This document shows, piece after piece, positions 63,213 to 64,000 of a stretch of DNA of 64,000 nt. The position numbers were made by a program, and so were the translations under genes. The stretch comes from Bacillus sp. X1(2014) (GTDB lineage: Bacteria > Bacillota > Bacilli > Bacillales_B > DSM-18226): the NCBI RefSeq assembly GCF_007678255.1, contig NZ_VEED01000018.1, positions 46,996 to 110,995 of the forward strand, given 5' to 3'. Position 1 is the first letter of the stretch. The number at the start of each line of letters is the position of its first letter. The notes below the pieces were generated by a model that saw only the letters and a program-made list of their open reading frames with translations, made no database searches and was not told where the DNA came from.

Positions 63213-63710
63213 TTAGGACCAATCAACGCCACTCCAAGAGGATTGTAACTTTCGCAACAGAACAATTTGGCCGAGATGATACGTATCGTGCATCATGATA
63301 TTGCTGAGTAACCGCTCAATAGAGTAACTGTTAGCAGCATACGGAGCTGTTAACTTTTCATCGTCAAGGTCCGCAATGACCGTTTTTAATTTATTCATGA
63401 CTTCATAAAGGCGCTGCACTGTCTGGGCCCAACCAATTTCGTCTTCTGGATCCCCCGGATTTCCAAAGGTTTCATCATTGCCTTCTGCTTTATGCGGATT
63501 CTCTGTGCCCTTAATTCGATGGATCACGTCTTCATTCCAAAATATCAAGTGGTTGACAATCTGCCAAATCGAATTGCTGATTCCCGAACTTGTCCATGCT
63601 GCCTCAGCTGCGATGACTCCATGAAGCGCCTGATCCATGGATGCAAACCACTCATTCTCATAGCAATGCATGTCGAGTTGTTCTAAAAACATTTTGGATA
63701 TAACTTGCAT
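63213..63710 (-). CDS. DinB/YfiT-like four-helix protein
   Basis: A 165-residue protein with the three-His metal site of DinB-like enzymes: VNHLIFW near 52, and MMHDTYHLGQIVLLRK near 140. Such proteins are metal-dependent thiol transferases or hydrolases. AGGAGA precedes the ATG. No operon partner within the window. Confidence 0.85.
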   Translation of the reverse strand: MQVISKMFLEQLDMHCYENEWFASMDQALHGVIAAEAAWTSSGISNSIWQIVNHLIFWNEDVIHRIKGTENPHKAEGNDETFGNPGDPEDEIGWAQTVQRLYEVMNKLKTVIADLDDEKLTAPYAANSYSIERLLSNIMMHDTYHLGQIVLLRKLQSSWSGVDWS

Positions 63711-63916
63711 AAAATCAATCTCCTCACTTTTTAGTTTTTAAACTTCGATTATCAATCATAACATCCCCCAAAAAATCAGCACGTTTATTATGTATTCAAG
63801 ATTATAGAAAAATATCCTTCTTGCGTTAATCTGTTCCGTTAGCTTATCAATAAAAAAGGATCGCCGCAGCCATCCCAATCTTTAACTATTGCACCTGTTA
63901 GTTTAAGTGTACCACT

Positions 63917-64000
63917 TCACAAATATTCTTTTCCGCTAAACTCTAAAATATTTAAACCCTCGGATGCCTCTGGTGCTTCAAAAAATTTAGTAACATGAAT
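63917..64000 (-). CDS. C-terminal end of a gene running off the right edge (may be broken)
   Basis: The last 27 codons of an open minus-strand frame, with VTKFFEAPEASEGLNILEF and a TGA at 63917. After the TGA the same frame still reads protein-like (SGTLKLTGAIVKDWDGCGD) to a TAA near 63842, so the TGA may be a nonsense mutation in a longer gene. No family recognised. Confidence 0.35.
   Translation of the reverse strand: MHVTKFFEAPEASEGLNILEFSGKEYL

Overview
The window looks like chromosomal DNA of a low-GC, spore-forming member of the Bacillaceae. Supporting signs are Bacillus-type ribosome binding sites with frequent TTG/GTG starts, TPP, preQ1 and c-di-GMP riboswitches, a BclA-type exosporium domain, YjdJ, YitT and HXXEE proteins, and a queCDE operon. 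No species can be named from the sequence alone. No complete insertion sequence, prophage, CRISPR array, rRNA or tRNA was seen.

Layout. 1-4668 is the start of a giant cyclic beta-1,2-glucan synthase running off the left edge. 5-9 kb holds a nitroreductase, a PP2C-like phosphatase followed by a 32-residue Cys-containing peptide, an SRP-like small RNA, a zinc-ribbon protein and several eroded fragments. 9-14 kb is a redox and hydrolase patch (FAD monooxygenase, FMN reductase, alpha/beta hydrolase, YhhN and HXXEE membrane proteins) mixed with fragments of AhpD-like and SigJ-like genes. 14.7-18.5 kb is a TPP-controlled thiamine-precursor uptake operon.

18.7-32.3 kb is a full ethanolamine-utilisation microcompartment locus on the minus strand, in transcription order eutW, eutV, eutS, eutP, eutA, eutB, eutC, eutL, eutE, eutM, pduL, eutN, a second BMC shell gene, mdh and an ethanolamine permease. 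EutW/EutV should sense ethanolamine and relieve two terminators that carry ANTAR-type hairpins, one before eutS and one before eutA. EutBC make acetaldehyde inside the shell, EutE converts it to acetyl-CoA, and PduL to acetyl phosphate. eutG and eutH are missing from the locus, and an mdh gene and an APC-type permease are present instead.

32.5-43.9 kb is a mixed region: a hydrolase and PAP2 pair, a GC-rich lectin/papain/MIR protein that looks foreign, an NfrA-type reductase, a dipeptidase, an FAD desaturase-like enzyme and a rifampin phosphotransferase. 44-46.4 kb is a gene graveyard (ends of rlmD, an FG-GAP protein, lysE and an unknown gene). 46.5-58.4 kb has peptide-processing enzymes, a seven-repeat RCC1 protein beside a TPR/winged-helix regulator, an EamA exporter with an attenuator-like leader, an exosporium-type protein, the preQ1-controlled queCDE operon, and a tyrosine recombinase that has lost most catalytic residues. 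58.6-64 kb carries small genes, an orphan acyl carrier protein, a c-di-GMP-I riboswitch before an unknown 64-residue protein, a YdjM-type membrane protein and a DinB protein.
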